The notes below the pieces were generated by a model. It did not search any database and was not told the origin of the DNA. It saw only the letters and a list, made by a program, of their open reading frames with translations. A stretch of 39,344 nt of DNA from Ruminococcus sp. (GTDB taxonomy: Bacteria > Bacillota > Clostridia > Oscillospirales > Ruminococcaceae). How positions within the stretch are numbered: position 1 is the stretch's first letter; each line of letters starts with the position of its first letter. The position numbers were made by a program, and so were the translations under genes. The stretch is taken from positions 1-39,344 of the forward strand of contig JAGCHA010000018.1 in the NCBI GenBank assembly GCA_017649325.1, given 5' to 3'. This document shows positions 16,118 to 23,554 of this stretch, piece after piece.

Positions 16118-17791
16118 TTACGTCCGCCGTTTTTCTATCGGGAGCTCCACCGTGAAAGCCGTGCCCTTGCCGACGGTGCTGTCCACGCGTACTGTGCCGC
16201 CGTGGTAGCTGACGCCGTGCTTGACTATCGAAAGACCGAGCCCCGTACCCTTTATCTTGCGGGAGCGGCTCTTGTCCACGCGGTAGAAGCGCTCGAATAT
16301 GCGCCCGAGGTGAGCCTCGGGTATGCCCGCGCCCGTATCGCTTACAGTAACTATTGCCTTCATCGGGATATGTGATATCTTCACAGAGAAGCTGCCGCCC
16401 TCGTTGTTGTACTTGATAGCGTTGTCGCAGAGGTTATAGATGACCTCGTCGAGAATGGTGCGGCTGCCGCAGACGGTGACGTGGTCGCCTGTGAGTTTCG
16501 CCGTGACGTGCTTCGCGTCAGCGCTCATTCTCAGGCGTGAGATAACGTCTGAGGCGAGGTCGTAGAGGTCGACTTCCTCGTCCTGTCTCGGAGCGTTCTC
16601 CTCCTCATCGAGCTTGGAGAGCGACACGATGTCGTTTATGAGGGTGATAAGACGGTCAGCCTCGTGGCGGATATCGCCGCTCAGCGCGGTCACATCCTCG
16701 GGCTTGACCATGCCGTTTGCGAGCATATCAGATATGCCGTAAATGGTGGTGAGCGGAGTTTTCAGCTCGTGCGAGACGTTCGAGGTGAACTCGCGGCGCA
16801 TGGTTTCGAGCTGCTGCTGCTCGGTGACGTCGAGGATGAACACGACTATGCCGTTGACGGTGTCGTGGCTGTTGGCAGGGGAGGCGATGACCCTGCGCTC
16901 GCCGCCGTCGGTGCTGATGAGGCACTCAGCGCGTCTGCCGCCCATTGCGTCCTGTATGCAGCGTCGGAACTGCTCCGTTCGGCAGAGCGAGAATACGGTA
17001 TGGTCGCTATCGTTCTTCTCTGCCCCGAGGAGAGCGTACGCACTGGAGTTGCTTGTGAGGATAGTCGCCTTCTGGTCGGCGACCACGAGCCCTTCGCTCA
17101 TGCTCTCGGTGATGAGGCTGAACTGCTCGCGGCTCTGTCGGAGTTCTATCATCTGTCGGTTGACTCTGCCGTTTTGCTTGCTGAGCTTTTTCAGCAGGGG
17201 AGTGAGCTCCTTGTAGCTTTTTTCGGTCATGGGATGGTCGAGGTCGATATCGTTTATCGGGCGGACGATGTGCCGCGAGATAAGTATCGCTGCCGTCAGT
17301 GAGCACGCCCACAGCGCAGTCAGCACAACTGCGAGAGGCTGGAGATTTTTCAGCAGCAGCGCCGCGAACGAGCGCTGAACATTGGATACGCGGATAACAG
17401 AGCCGTCAGAGAGACGCCGTGCGCGGTTGACCGTCTTGGTCATAAGGGTGTCCGAATAGCGTTCTGACTCGCCGTCGCCCGAGCGCATAGCCTCCTCGAC
17501 CTCCTGTCTGTCGGAGTGGTCGTCGAGCTTTACGGGATCGTGCTGAGAGTCGAAAATGACGCGTCCGCTGCTGGATATCCACGTAACGCGGAGGTCACCG
17601 AAGTCGGTCTCGTCGAGGTATGTTCCTCCGCTCTGCTCTACCGCAGAGGCTATCATCGTACAGCTTTGCCGCAGGTGCTCCGAGGAGGACTCTTCGCTGT
17701 ACCTGTAGGAAACTCCCGTAAGCAGGAATATCACCGCTGTGACTGCCAAGAACGAAACGAGCATAATGCTCAGAAATATTTTTTTAGTCAT
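16118..17791 (-). CDS. PhoR-type sensor histidine kinase
   Basis: This 557-residue membrane kinase has a first TM at about residues 5-27, an extracytoplasmic sensing domain up to about 145, a second TM (LAVVLTALWACSLTAAILIS), then a linker and a PAS domain (ITESMSEGLVVADQ). Next come the HisKA domain with the phospho-acceptor His in NVSHELKTPLT and an ATPase domain (N box YNLCDNAIKYN, G boxes DTGAGIP and GTGLGLSIVKH). The layout matches PhoR/WalK-like kinases; the signal is unknown. I chose ATG 17791; the start overlaps the regulator gene by 8 bases. A GTG three codons upstream is possible but lies on the only SD-like sequence. No clear terminator is seen after it. Confidence 0.92.
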   Translation of the reverse strand: MTKKIFLSIMLVSFLAVTAVIFLLTGVSYRYSEESSSEHLRQSCTMIASAVEQSGGTYLDETDFGDLRVTWISSSGRVIFDSQHDPVKLDDHSDRQEVEEAMRSGDGESERYSDTLMTKTVNRARRLSDGSVIRVSNVQRSFAALLLKNLQPLAVVLTALWACSLTAAILISRHIVRPINDIDLDHPMTEKSYKELTPLLKKLSKQNGRVNRQMIELRQSREQFSLITESMSEGLVVADQKATILTSNSSAYALLGAEKNDSDHTVFSLCRTEQFRRCIQDAMGGRRAECLISTDGGERRVIASPANSHDTVNGIVVFILDVTEQQQLETMRREFTSNVSHELKTPLTTIYGISDMLANGMVKPEDVTALSGDIRHEADRLITLINDIVSLSKLDEEENAPRQDEEVDLYDLASDVISRLRMSADAKHVTAKLTGDHVTVCGSRTILDEVIYNLCDNAIKYNNEGGSFSVKISHIPMKAIVTVSDTGAGIPEAHLGRIFERFYRVDKSRSRKIKGTGLGLSIVKHGVSYHGGTVRVDSTVGKGTAFTVELPIEKRRT

Positions 17792-18461
17792 TTGCGTCAC
17801 CTATCCTGTAGCCCACACCGCGGACGGTTTCTATTATATTGCCGCTCGCACCGAGCTTTGCGCGGAGAGTACGTATATGCACGTCGAGGGTTCGGCTCTC
17901 GCCTGTGAAATCGTAGCCCCATACACTTCTGAGGAGCTCATCGCGGGAGATCACCTTGCCCTTGTTCTTCATCAGCGCCGCGAGCAGCTCGTACTCCTTG
18001 AGTGTCAGGGATAAGTGCTCCCCGCCGCGCAGCACCTCTCTCCGCGCGGGAATCAGAGTGATATCGCCCGCAGTTAGCGAGCTGTTGCTGTCAGAGCTGC
18101 CGACCCGTCGGAGCAGGGCATTTATCCGCGATATGAGCTCAATAGCGCCGAAAGGCTTGGTGATGTAGTCGTCAGCACCGCTGTCGAGCCCGTTTGCCAT
18201 ATCGAATTCGGTCGACCTTGCGGTGAGCATGATTATCGGCAGCCTGTGCGTTTCGTCAGAGGCGCGGAGCTTTTTCAGTATGGATATGCCGTCCTCCTCG
18301 GGCAGCATAATGTCGAGCAGGAGCAGGTCGGGCAGCCGCTCGCTCATTGCCCTGCGGAATGCGGATGGGGTCTCGAAGCCCTCTGCTTCGAAGCCGGAGC
18401 TGCGTAGCGCATACAGCACGAAATTCTGAATGCCGCCGTCATCCTCGAGCAGATATATCAT
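17784..18461 (-). CDS. OmpR/PhoB-family response regulator
   Basis: This 225-residue protein has a receiver domain with the acidic pair at D7-D8, phospho-acceptor D50 (LLLLDIMLP), Thr in MLTARS and Lys in ITKPFG. A C-terminal winged helix follows (LTLKEYELLAALMKNKGKVI, SRDELLRSVWG, ESRTLDVHIRTLRAKLG and VRGVGYRI). It is activated by the kinase encoded next to it. The start is ATG 18461, with GGAGGTGATATT upstream; it begins 16 bases after the GNAT gene stop and may share that gene's promoter. PhoB-like by sequence pattern, but no Pho genes lie nearby. Confidence 0.95.
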   Translation of the reverse strand: MIYLLEDDGGIQNFVLYALRSSGFEAEGFETPSAFRRAMSERLPDLLLLDIMLPEEDGISILKKLRASDETHRLPIIMLTARSTEFDMANGLDSGADDYITKPFGAIELISRINALLRRVGSSDSNSSLTAGDITLIPARREVLRGGEHLSLTLKEYELLAALMKNKGKVISRDELLRSVWGYDFTGESRTLDVHIRTLRAKLGASGNIIETVRGVGYRIGDAND

Positions 18462-18477
18462 AATATCACCTCCGCGC

Positions 18478-18912
18478 TTACAGCCACTGGATAAATCCTG
18501 TTTTGTCGTTTCTGTTGTAGCCTGCGCGCTCGTAGAAACGGAGCGTGCTCTCAAGTTTCGAGCCTGTCATGAGCATTATCTTGTAGCAGTTCTCGCGGCG
18601 GGCTATGTCGCGGGCGTAGTCGAGGCAGGCGGTGGCAAGTCCCCTGTTGCGGTAGGCACTGTCAGTGACAACGTTCTCGACAACAGCGTGCGGGCGCTGC
18701 TCGTGGGTGAGGTTTGGGACAATAATGCACACGCAGGTAGAGACTATTTTTCCGTCCTCCTCTGCGACGATGATATGGTGGTTTGGGTCGGAGAGAATGC
18801 TGTTCCATACGCCCATAACGCGTTCGTCCTTTTCGGGGAAGGGGTTGCCGTGAAGCTGATCATAGAGCGTCATCAGTCCATCAAAATCTGCTGCTGTTAT
18901 CTCGCGTATCAT
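18478..18912 (-). CDS. GNAT-family N-acetyltransferase
   Basis: This 144-residue protein has the GNAT fold: an N-terminal IREITAADFDGLMTLYDQL, a central strand HHIIVAEEDGKIVSTCVCII, the acetyl-CoA motif YRNRGLATACL, and a C-terminal FYERAGYN. It transfers acetyl from acetyl-CoA to an unknown amine. The start is ATG 18912, with AGGAGG eight bases upstream. First gene of a probable three-gene operon with the two-component system. Confidence 0.92.
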   Translation of the reverse strand: MIREITAADFDGLMTLYDQLHGNPFPEKDERVMGVWNSILSDPNHHIIVAEEDGKIVSTCVCIIVPNLTHEQRPHAVVENVVTDSAYRNRGLATACLDYARDIARRENCYKIMLMTGSKLESTLRFYERAGYNRNDKTGFIQWL

Positions 18913-18943
18913 ATTGGAGCCTCCTATTGATTTTATCATATAT

Positions 18944-18972
18944 AGTATAAGCGATTTGGGAGAAAAATGCAA
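18944..18972 (-). promoter_or_regulatory. Sigma-A promoter of GNAT and two-component genes
   Basis: On the minus strand: -35 TTGCAT, 17-bp spacer, -10 TATACT, 31 bases upstream of the GNAT start. It is the only clear promoter for the three minus-strand genes. Confidence 0.7.
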
Positions 18973-19054
18973 GCGCCGAGCAGGCTCTCGAAGAAGCTTG
19001 CTGGGTGTATAAGCGGCATAGCAAAAACAAACGGAAAAATTTTCTCCGCGCGGC

Positions 19055-19083
19055 TTGCTATTTGCGGATTAGTGTGGTATAAT
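19055..19083 (+). promoter_or_regulatory. Sigma-A promoter of the corA leader transcript
   Basis: -35 TTGCTA, 17-bp spacer, -10 TATAAT. The predicted transcript start near 19090 leaves a 180-base leader before corA. Confidence 0.75.
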
Positions 19084-19112
19084 ATAAATACTTTGATTCA
19101 GGAGGTGCATTT

Positions 19113-19202
19113 ATGAGTTCCGACCCTTATGGGAATTGTCTGAATAATTCCATACTGCGAAGAGCTGTATACGTGCCTCCGTTTTTATGCCCTGACGCCT
19201 GA
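19113..19202 (+). CDS. 29-codon leader peptide upstream of corA
   Basis: ATG 19113 is preceded by AGGAGG with ideal spacing, and the frame ends at TGA 19200. The peptide starts MSSDPYGN and ends VPPFLCPDA. It carries four prolines, three of them in the last nine residues including a Pro-Pro pair, which is a known cause of ribosome slowing. The 3' half of the open frame overlaps arm A of the RNA structures described for this leader, so its translation could decide whether the corA ribosome binding site is free. Salmonella corA and mgtA have short leader frames that control their Mg transporters; this peptide does not resemble them in sequence. A role as a regulatory leader is inference. Confidence 0.65.
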   Translation: MSSDPYGNCLNNSILRRAVYVPPFLCPDA

Positions 19203-19261
19203 TCTCCCGCGCAGGGCAGCACGGCGGTGAAGCTTCTTCGCAGTAAATACTGCGAAAGGAG
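19153..19261 (+). promoter_or_regulatory. Alternative-pairing attenuator of corA
   Basis: Three segments compete. A is tactgcgaaga plus gct (19153-19166). B is agct plus tcttcgcagta (19231-19245). C is actgcgaa (19249-19256), which directly abuts the corA Shine-Dalgarno AAAGGAG (19255-19261). B can pair with A (11 bp perfect, plus 3 bp after a one-base bulge) or with C (8-bp stem, loop aaat). A and C share the same octamer. The B-C hairpin would hide part of the Shine-Dalgarno; the A-B pairing would free it. A further hairpin, gccctg (19189-19194) with cagggc (19212-19217), lies in between. Confidence 0.6.
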
Positions 19262-19270
19262 ATATATCCG

Positions 19271-20197
19271 ATGATAAGCTATTACACCTCCGATAACGGC
19301 AGGCTCGACCCTATAGATTCCATAGAGAGCGGCTGCTGGGTATCGGTGATAGACCCGTCTCCGCAGGAGATAAAAATGCTCATTGACGACTTCGGGCTCG
19401 ACAGCGGCTTCGTCAAGTCGTCACTCGATGAGGAGGAGTCTTCGCGTATCGAACGCGAGGACGACCAGACCCTCATCATCGTAGACACGCCCGTAGCCTC
19501 GACCGAGGAGGACGAGACGAAGGTGTTCTACACCATGCCTATCGGCATAATAATCACAGATGAAAACGTGTTTACTATATCGCTGCACGCTACGCAGATA
19601 ATCGACGAGGCGGTGCGAGGTACGATACGCAACCTCCGCCCGACGTTCAAGACGCGTTTTGTATTGCAGCTCCTGCTGAGGATAGCAGCGCTGTTCCTGT
19701 ACTACCTAAAGCAGATAGATAAGCTGTCATCCGCAGCCGAGCAGCAGCTTCACGACGCGATGAAGAACGAGCTTCTCATGCAGCTTCTGGCGCTTGAGAA
19801 ATCCCTCGTATATTTTTCGACTTCATTGAAGGCGAACGAGGCAACGATAGAGAAGATATTCCGCGGGCGCGTCATCAAGCTCTACGACGAGGATCAGGAC
19901 CTCCTTGAGGACGTGCTCATCGAGATGAAGCAGGCGATAGAGATGTCGAGCATATATTCGGGCATCCTGTCTCACATGATGGACGGCTTCTCGTCTGTAA
20001 TATCGAACAATCTGAACATCGTGATGTGGCGCCTGACTATCGTCACCATTTTAATGGAGATACCGAACATCATCTTTGCGCTGTACGGTATCAACACGGT
20101 GGATCTGCCGCTGCCCTTCACATGGTTCCCGATATCGCTGGCAGTGTTCCTGACGGCAGTCGCAGCTGTGATACTGATAAAGTGGAAGAAGAAATAG
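19271..20197 (+). CDS. corA: CorA-family Mg/divalent cation transporter
   Basis: This 308-residue protein has a large cytoplasmic N-terminal domain with long helices (residues 1-245) and two C-terminal membrane helices separated by the selectivity loop YGIN, a common variant of the CorA GMN motif. The second helix ends in basic residues (IKWKKK). It lets Mg2+, and in some members Co2+, Ni2+ or Zn2+, into the cell as a pentamer. AAAGGAG is at 19255-19261 and the ATG at 19271. It is the only large gene on a transcript with a structured leader, and a terminator follows directly. Confidence 0.93.
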   Translation: MISYYTSDNGRLDPIDSIESGCWVSVIDPSPQEIKMLIDDFGLDSGFVKSSLDEEESSRIEREDDQTLIIVDTPVASTEEDETKVFYTMPIGIIITDENVFTISLHATQIIDEAVRGTIRNLRPTFKTRFVLQLLLRIAALFLYYLKQIDKLSSAAEQQLHDAMKNELLMQLLALEKSLVYFSTSLKANEATIEKIFRGRVIKLYDEDQDLLEDVLIEMKQAIEMSSIYSGILSHMMDGFSSVISNNLNIVMWRLTIVTILMEIPNIIFALYGINTVDLPLPFTWFPISLAVFLTAVAAVILIKWKKK

Positions 20198-20203
20198 CTG
20201 TAT

Positions 20204-20227
20204 GGGCGGATCTCATCCGCCCTTTTT
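20204..20227 (+). terminator. Terminator of corA
   Basis: Stem gggcgga (20204-20210) and tccgccc (20216-20222), loop tctca, followed by ttttt. Confidence 0.85.
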
Positions 20228-20239
20228 GCTTGCCTTTAC

Positions 20240-20268
20240 GGATAATATCCTCATCCCGTGGCATACTA
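20240..20268 (+). promoter_or_regulatory. Sigma-G-like promoter of the gerA operon
   Basis: GGATA, 17 bp, CATACTA. The -10 matches the sigma-G consensus CATNHTA fully and the -35 differs in one base from GHATR. It lies 18 bases before gerAA, between the corA terminator and the start codon, with no sigma-A promoter in that space. Confidence 0.5.
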
Positions 20269-20285
20269 CCTCAGAGGTGAGAAAA

Positions 20286-21752
20286 ATGACACGGAATGAA
20301 CGCGAATCGCTTCCGATACTCTCGGGGCTCCGCGAAAACATCGCGAGGATAAAGCAGCTCTCGGGCGGCTCGTCGGACGTGCTCGTCAACGAATTCACGA
20401 CTGGCGGGATAGCCTGTGCGCTGATATGCTGCGAGGGCATGATGTCGTCGCAGACAGCCGCGGAGATGATACTATCTCCGATAACCGGCATAGCTCCGCA
20501 GGGGAGTGCTGACGCCTTGTTTCGTTATATACAGACCGAGCTCCTGCTCTCGACAGACCGTCCCGAGGCGCGCAACTACGACACGCTCTTCCGCCTGCTG
20601 AATTCGGGCTTTGCGGTGCTCATCGCGGACGGAGCCGACCGCGCGCTTGCTTTTGGAGTGCAGGGCTACGCCACCCGCGGAGTGCAGGAGCCCTCGGGTG
20701 AGGGCAACATCATGGGCAGCCACGAGGGCTTCACGGAGGCAGTGCGCACAAATATGTCGCTGATTCGGCGGCGGCTGAAGTCGCCCGAGCTCGTAATGGA
20801 GTTGTCAGTCAAGGGCGAGCGCTCGCGCACGGACATCTGCCTTTGCTATATGCGCGACCGCGTGCCGAAGCGTCTGCTTGACCGTATACGACGCTCACTT
20901 GAGGATATCAGACTGGAATCAGTGCTCTCGACGGGCTATATACGCCCGTTTCTGGAGAAGCGCAGCTTTGAGCTGTTCAGCTCGGCGGGCATAACGGAGC
21001 GCCCGGATGTCCTCTGCTCGAAGCTTATAGAGGGCAGGGCAGCCGTCCTGATAGACGGCGTCCCCTACGCGATAACGGTGCCGCGGCTGCTGTGCGAGAG
21101 CTTCCACACGCTCGATGACTATGCCTATAAGCCATACTACGCGGTATTCGGACGCTGGCTGAGGTACGGAGCCTTCATTATCGCGGTGCTGCTGCCCGCG
21201 GTCTACACCGCGATAGTCATGCACCACCCCGAGCTCCTCAACAGCACTCTTCTCATGCTCCTTGCAGACGCGGAAAAGAGCGCACCGCTGCCTATACTTG
21301 CGGAGGCACTTATAGTGCTGCTGATGTACGAGATGATACGCGAGGCGGGGATACGTCTGCCGAAGCCCGTCGGCGGAGCTGTCAGCATAATCAGCGGACT
21401 TATCATCGGCGACGCAGCCGTAAAATCAGGCTTGGTTAGCACTCCGCTGCTGACGATGACGGCGCTTGCCGTGCTCGGAGGACTGGTCGTCCCCGACCTT
21501 GCACCGCAGGTGACGGTGCTGAGGCTCGCATTTCTCATAGCGGGCGGTATCATGGGTGTTTTCGGGATAAGCCTGCTGGCGTGCGCGGTGCTGACCAACA
21601 TCTGCGCGACCGAAGACTACGGCTTCCCATTCACAGCTCCGCTTTCACCGTTCACGGCGGCGGGCGCTGGCGATACGGCGGTGCGGCTCGGTATGCGTAG
21701 GATGCTGCGCCGCGGCTTTACTGTGGAGGCTTACCATGAACAGGATAAGTAA
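20286..21752 (+). CDS. gerAA: GerA-family spore germination receptor A subunit
   Basis: This 488-residue protein has the GerA layout. A soluble N-terminal domain of about 285 residues includes CALICCEGMMSS and SHEGFTEAVRTNMSLIRRR, the hallmark of the family, and then SVLSTGYIRPFLE. A membrane part follows with five or six helices (AFIIAVLLPAVYTAIVMHHP, LPILAEALIVLLMYEMIREAG and others). In spore-formers the A, B and C subunits form a receptor in the spore inner membrane that senses nutrients. ATG 20286 follows AGAGGTGAG. The 3' end overlaps the B gene by 17 bases, so the three genes form a tight operon. Confidence 0.93.
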   Translation: MTRNERESLPILSGLRENIARIKQLSGGSSDVLVNEFTTGGIACALICCEGMMSSQTAAEMILSPITGIAPQGSADALFRYIQTELLLSTDRPEARNYDTLFRLLNSGFAVLIADGADRALAFGVQGYATRGVQEPSGEGNIMGSHEGFTEAVRTNMSLIRRRLKSPELVMELSVKGERSRTDICLCYMRDRVPKRLLDRIRRSLEDIRLESVLSTGYIRPFLEKRSFELFSSAGITERPDVLCSKLIEGRAAVLIDGVPYAITVPRLLCESFHTLDDYAYKPYYAVFGRWLRYGAFIIAVLLPAVYTAIVMHHPELLNSTLLMLLADAEKSAPLPILAEALIVLLMYEMIREAGIRLPKPVGGAVSIISGLIIGDAAVKSGLVSTPLLTMTALAVLGGLVVPDLAPQVTVLRLAFLIAGGIMGVFGISLLACAVLTNICATEDYGFPFTAPLSPFTAAGAGDTAVRLGMRRMLRRGFTVEAYHEQDK

Positions 21753-22746
21753 GCTCCAGCTCGCGGCTCTTCTGCTCATAGGGGATGCATTCGCGATATT
21801 CTGTCTGCACGGCAGGATATGCGCGATGACGGCGGTCGGATTCTCGTCGGGCAGTCTTATACAGCTGTTACTTGCGCTCCCGCTCGCGAGAGCATACGAC
21901 CGCGGCCGCACTCTCGCGGACTGCGGCACAATTGTCCGCCTTGTACTGCTCACATACGTGCTCGTATGGGGCGGAGCACTGTTCGCAATGCTGCGCGAGG
22001 CGAGCGAGGTCATCTATATTCCCTATGAGCGCACGGGCATATTCGGGCAGCTCGCAGTCGCGGGACTCGTCGCGCTGGTGTGCGTGTATGTCTCGTCCTC
22101 GGGGATAAAGGCGCTCGCGAGGTCAGCTGTCATCGCGGCGGGGCTCGGAGCGGTATGCGTGGGGATAGTGGTCGTCAGCGCAGGATTTCAGTCCGATGCG
22201 GGCAACCTCCTCCGACCGACGGAGAGCAGCCTGTGGCGGGAACTGATGCGCGGCTTTGCAGCGAGCGGGAATCTTGGCAGCTTTGTCGTGCTGCTCGGCT
22301 TCACCGCCGACGACAGGACGGACACAGCAGCGCTGTATTTCACGTGCAAGGCAGTGCTCTCGGGAGTGGTGCTGTTTACGGCTGTACTCGTGACGGGCGG
22401 TATCATGGACGTACTCAGCTTCCCTGTGATATCGGCGGCGCAGCTCTCGCAGCCCTTCCCCGTACAGCGCACGGATTCGCTGTTTCTGGTGGTGTTCTCG
22501 GTGTTCGCAGTCTACACTGCGGCGGTGCAGGCTTCGGCGGCGGAGTACCTCATCGCGCGGACTTTCCCGCAGCTGAAACGCTTCCGCTGCACGCTCGCAC
22601 TCATGATACTGGCGGCGGCGGGAGCTGTCATGAGCGCTCCCTCTCAGTACACGGAGCTTTACGCGGCGGCAGCTCTCACAGCACTGCTCATCGTGCCCGC
22701 AGAGGGACTGCTGAAAGGAGGTGTTCGCAAGCGTGAAAGGACTTAA
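21736..22746 (+). CDS. gerAB: GerAB-family germination permease subunit
   Basis: This 336-residue protein has about ten hydrophobic helices and the amino-acid/polyamine permease-like fold of GerAB, with KLQLAALLLIGDAFAIFCL at the N-terminus. It is slightly shorter than the usual 360 residues. GerAB subunits bind the germinant. ATG 21736 follows GGAGG inside the gerAA end; the gene overlaps gerAC by 14 bases. Confidence 0.88.
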   Translation: MNRISKLQLAALLLIGDAFAIFCLHGRICAMTAVGFSSGSLIQLLLALPLARAYDRGRTLADCGTIVRLVLLTYVLVWGGALFAMLREASEVIYIPYERTGIFGQLAVAGLVALVCVYVSSSGIKALARSAVIAAGLGAVCVGIVVVSAGFQSDAGNLLRPTESSLWRELMRGFAASGNLGSFVVLLGFTADDRTDTAALYFTCKAVLSGVVLFTAVLVTGGIMDVLSFPVISAAQLSQPFPVQRTDSLFLVVFSVFAVYTAAVQASAAEYLIARTFPQLKRFRCTLALMILAAAGAVMSAPSQYTELYAAAALTALLIVPAEGLLKGGVRKRERT

Positions 22747-23263
22747 ATTAGGACTCGCACTCGTGACAGCCGGACTGCTTGCGGGCTGTGCGTCCGACGG
22801 CAATGTCAGCAACAAGAGCTACCTGCGCGCGGCAGTGATCGGGTCTGATTCCGTGACGATGTCCTTTTTCTCTGGGGAGGATGAGGTCATGACCGTCAGT
22901 GCAGATTCGCCCGAGGAGGCGCTCTCCGCGGCTGAACTGCGCGGCGGGAAAAAGATATTCACGGGCTTTACCGAGCTTGTTCTGCTCGACGGCTGCGACT
23001 GCACCGATACGCTCGAGCGAATGCTCCGCGAGTGGAAGGTGGCGCCGTCGTGCATCGTAGCCTGTCCGCGCGGGAACGGAGCTGAGTTCCTCACTTCGAG
23101 AACAGCTGAAGAGCTCGAAGGAGCGGTCAGAGTCGCGCAGGAGCAGGAGCTCATCGGCAGATGTGACATCGTGAATGTGCTCGGCGAGCTGCTCGGCAGC
23201 GGGAGCGCGGAAATCCCCGAGCTCTCGCGGGACGGCTTTGTCGGGAAGAAAAGCATAAAATAA
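22733..23263 (+). CDS. gerAC: GerAC-like lipoprotein subunit, short form
   Basis: This 176-residue protein starts at GTG 22733, following AAGGAGG. It has a signal peptide with lipobox LLAGC (Cys19 would be lipidated). The next part (RAAVIGSDSVTMSFF, SPEEALSAAELRGGKKIFTGFTELVLLD) matches domain 1 of GerAC. Full-length GerAC proteins are about 370-400 residues with three domains, so domains 2 and 3 are absent. The frame ends cleanly and no downstream remnant is visible in other frames, so this looks like a shortened form rather than a fresh frameshift. Its place after gerAA and gerAB supports the call. Confidence 0.8.
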   Translation: MKGLKLGLALVTAGLLAGCASDGNVSNKSYLRAAVIGSDSVTMSFFSGEDEVMTVSADSPEEALSAAELRGGKKIFTGFTELVLLDGCDCTDTLERMLREWKVAPSCIVACPRGNGAEFLTSRTAEELEGAVRVAQEQELIGRCDIVNVLGELLGSGSAEIPELSRDGFVGKKSIK

Positions 23264-23279
23264 CGGGACGCCGGTCCCG
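23264..23279 (+). other. Small hairpin between gerAC and the DUF6472 gene
   Basis: cgggac (23264-23269) pairs with gtcccg (23274-23279) around gccg, immediately after the gerAC stop. There is no U-run, so it is not a terminator; it may stabilise or separate the two parts of the message. Confidence 0.35.
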
Positions 23280-23298
23280 ATACATAAGGAGGATACAT

Positions 23299-23481
23299 AT
23301 GAAAACTGCAACAAACTGCGAGACCTGCACCAACTACGTCTACGACGACGACTGCGACTGCTATGTATGCATGGTCGACCTTGACGAGGACGAGATGGCT
23401 CGTTTTATACAGGGCACCAACTATGCCTGTCCGTACTACCGCCTCGACGATGAGTACGGAGTAGTACGTCACCAGAACTGA
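23299..23481 (+). CDS. DUF6472-like small Cys-rich protein
   Basis: This 60-residue acidic protein has five Cys (CETC, CDCYVC and CPYY) and the pattern NYVYDDDCDCYVCMVDLDEDE. It matches the small DUF6472 proteins I know from Ruminococcaceae, where it stands near unrelated genes. It probably binds a metal. AAGGAGG lies at 23286-23292 before ATG 23299. It may be the last gene of the gerA transcript. Confidence 0.75.
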   Translation: MKTATNCETCTNYVYDDDCDCYVCMVDLDEDEMARFIQGTNYACPYYRLDDEYGVVRHQN

Positions 23482-23497
23482 CAAGATACGTTATTAT

Positions 23498-23543
23498 CTT
23501 CGTCTATCCTGCATATATATTACTGTCCGCAGAATAGACGAAG
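23498..23543 (+). promoter_or_regulatory. Inverted repeat over the spoIIID ribosome binding site
   Basis: Arms cttcgtctat (23498-23507) and atagacgaag (23534-23543) are a perfect 10-bp inverted repeat. The right arm covers the first bases of the spoIIID Shine-Dalgarno AAGGAG (23541-23546). The loop region holds gcatatatat, similar to a sigma-E -10 (CATANNNT). Confidence 0.5.
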
Positions 23544-23554
23544 GAGTGATGCAC

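Noticed and set aside
18100-18400. Possible phosphate regulon link of the two-component system
   Set aside because: The proteins are PhoB/PhoR-like in layout, but no pst, phoU or phosphatase gene is nearby, so no Pho gene names were assigned.
22080-22736. 218-codon plus-strand frame inside gerAB
   Set aside because: It lies in another frame of a well-supported membrane protein gene and its composition (His/Arg/Gly rich) is that of a shadow.
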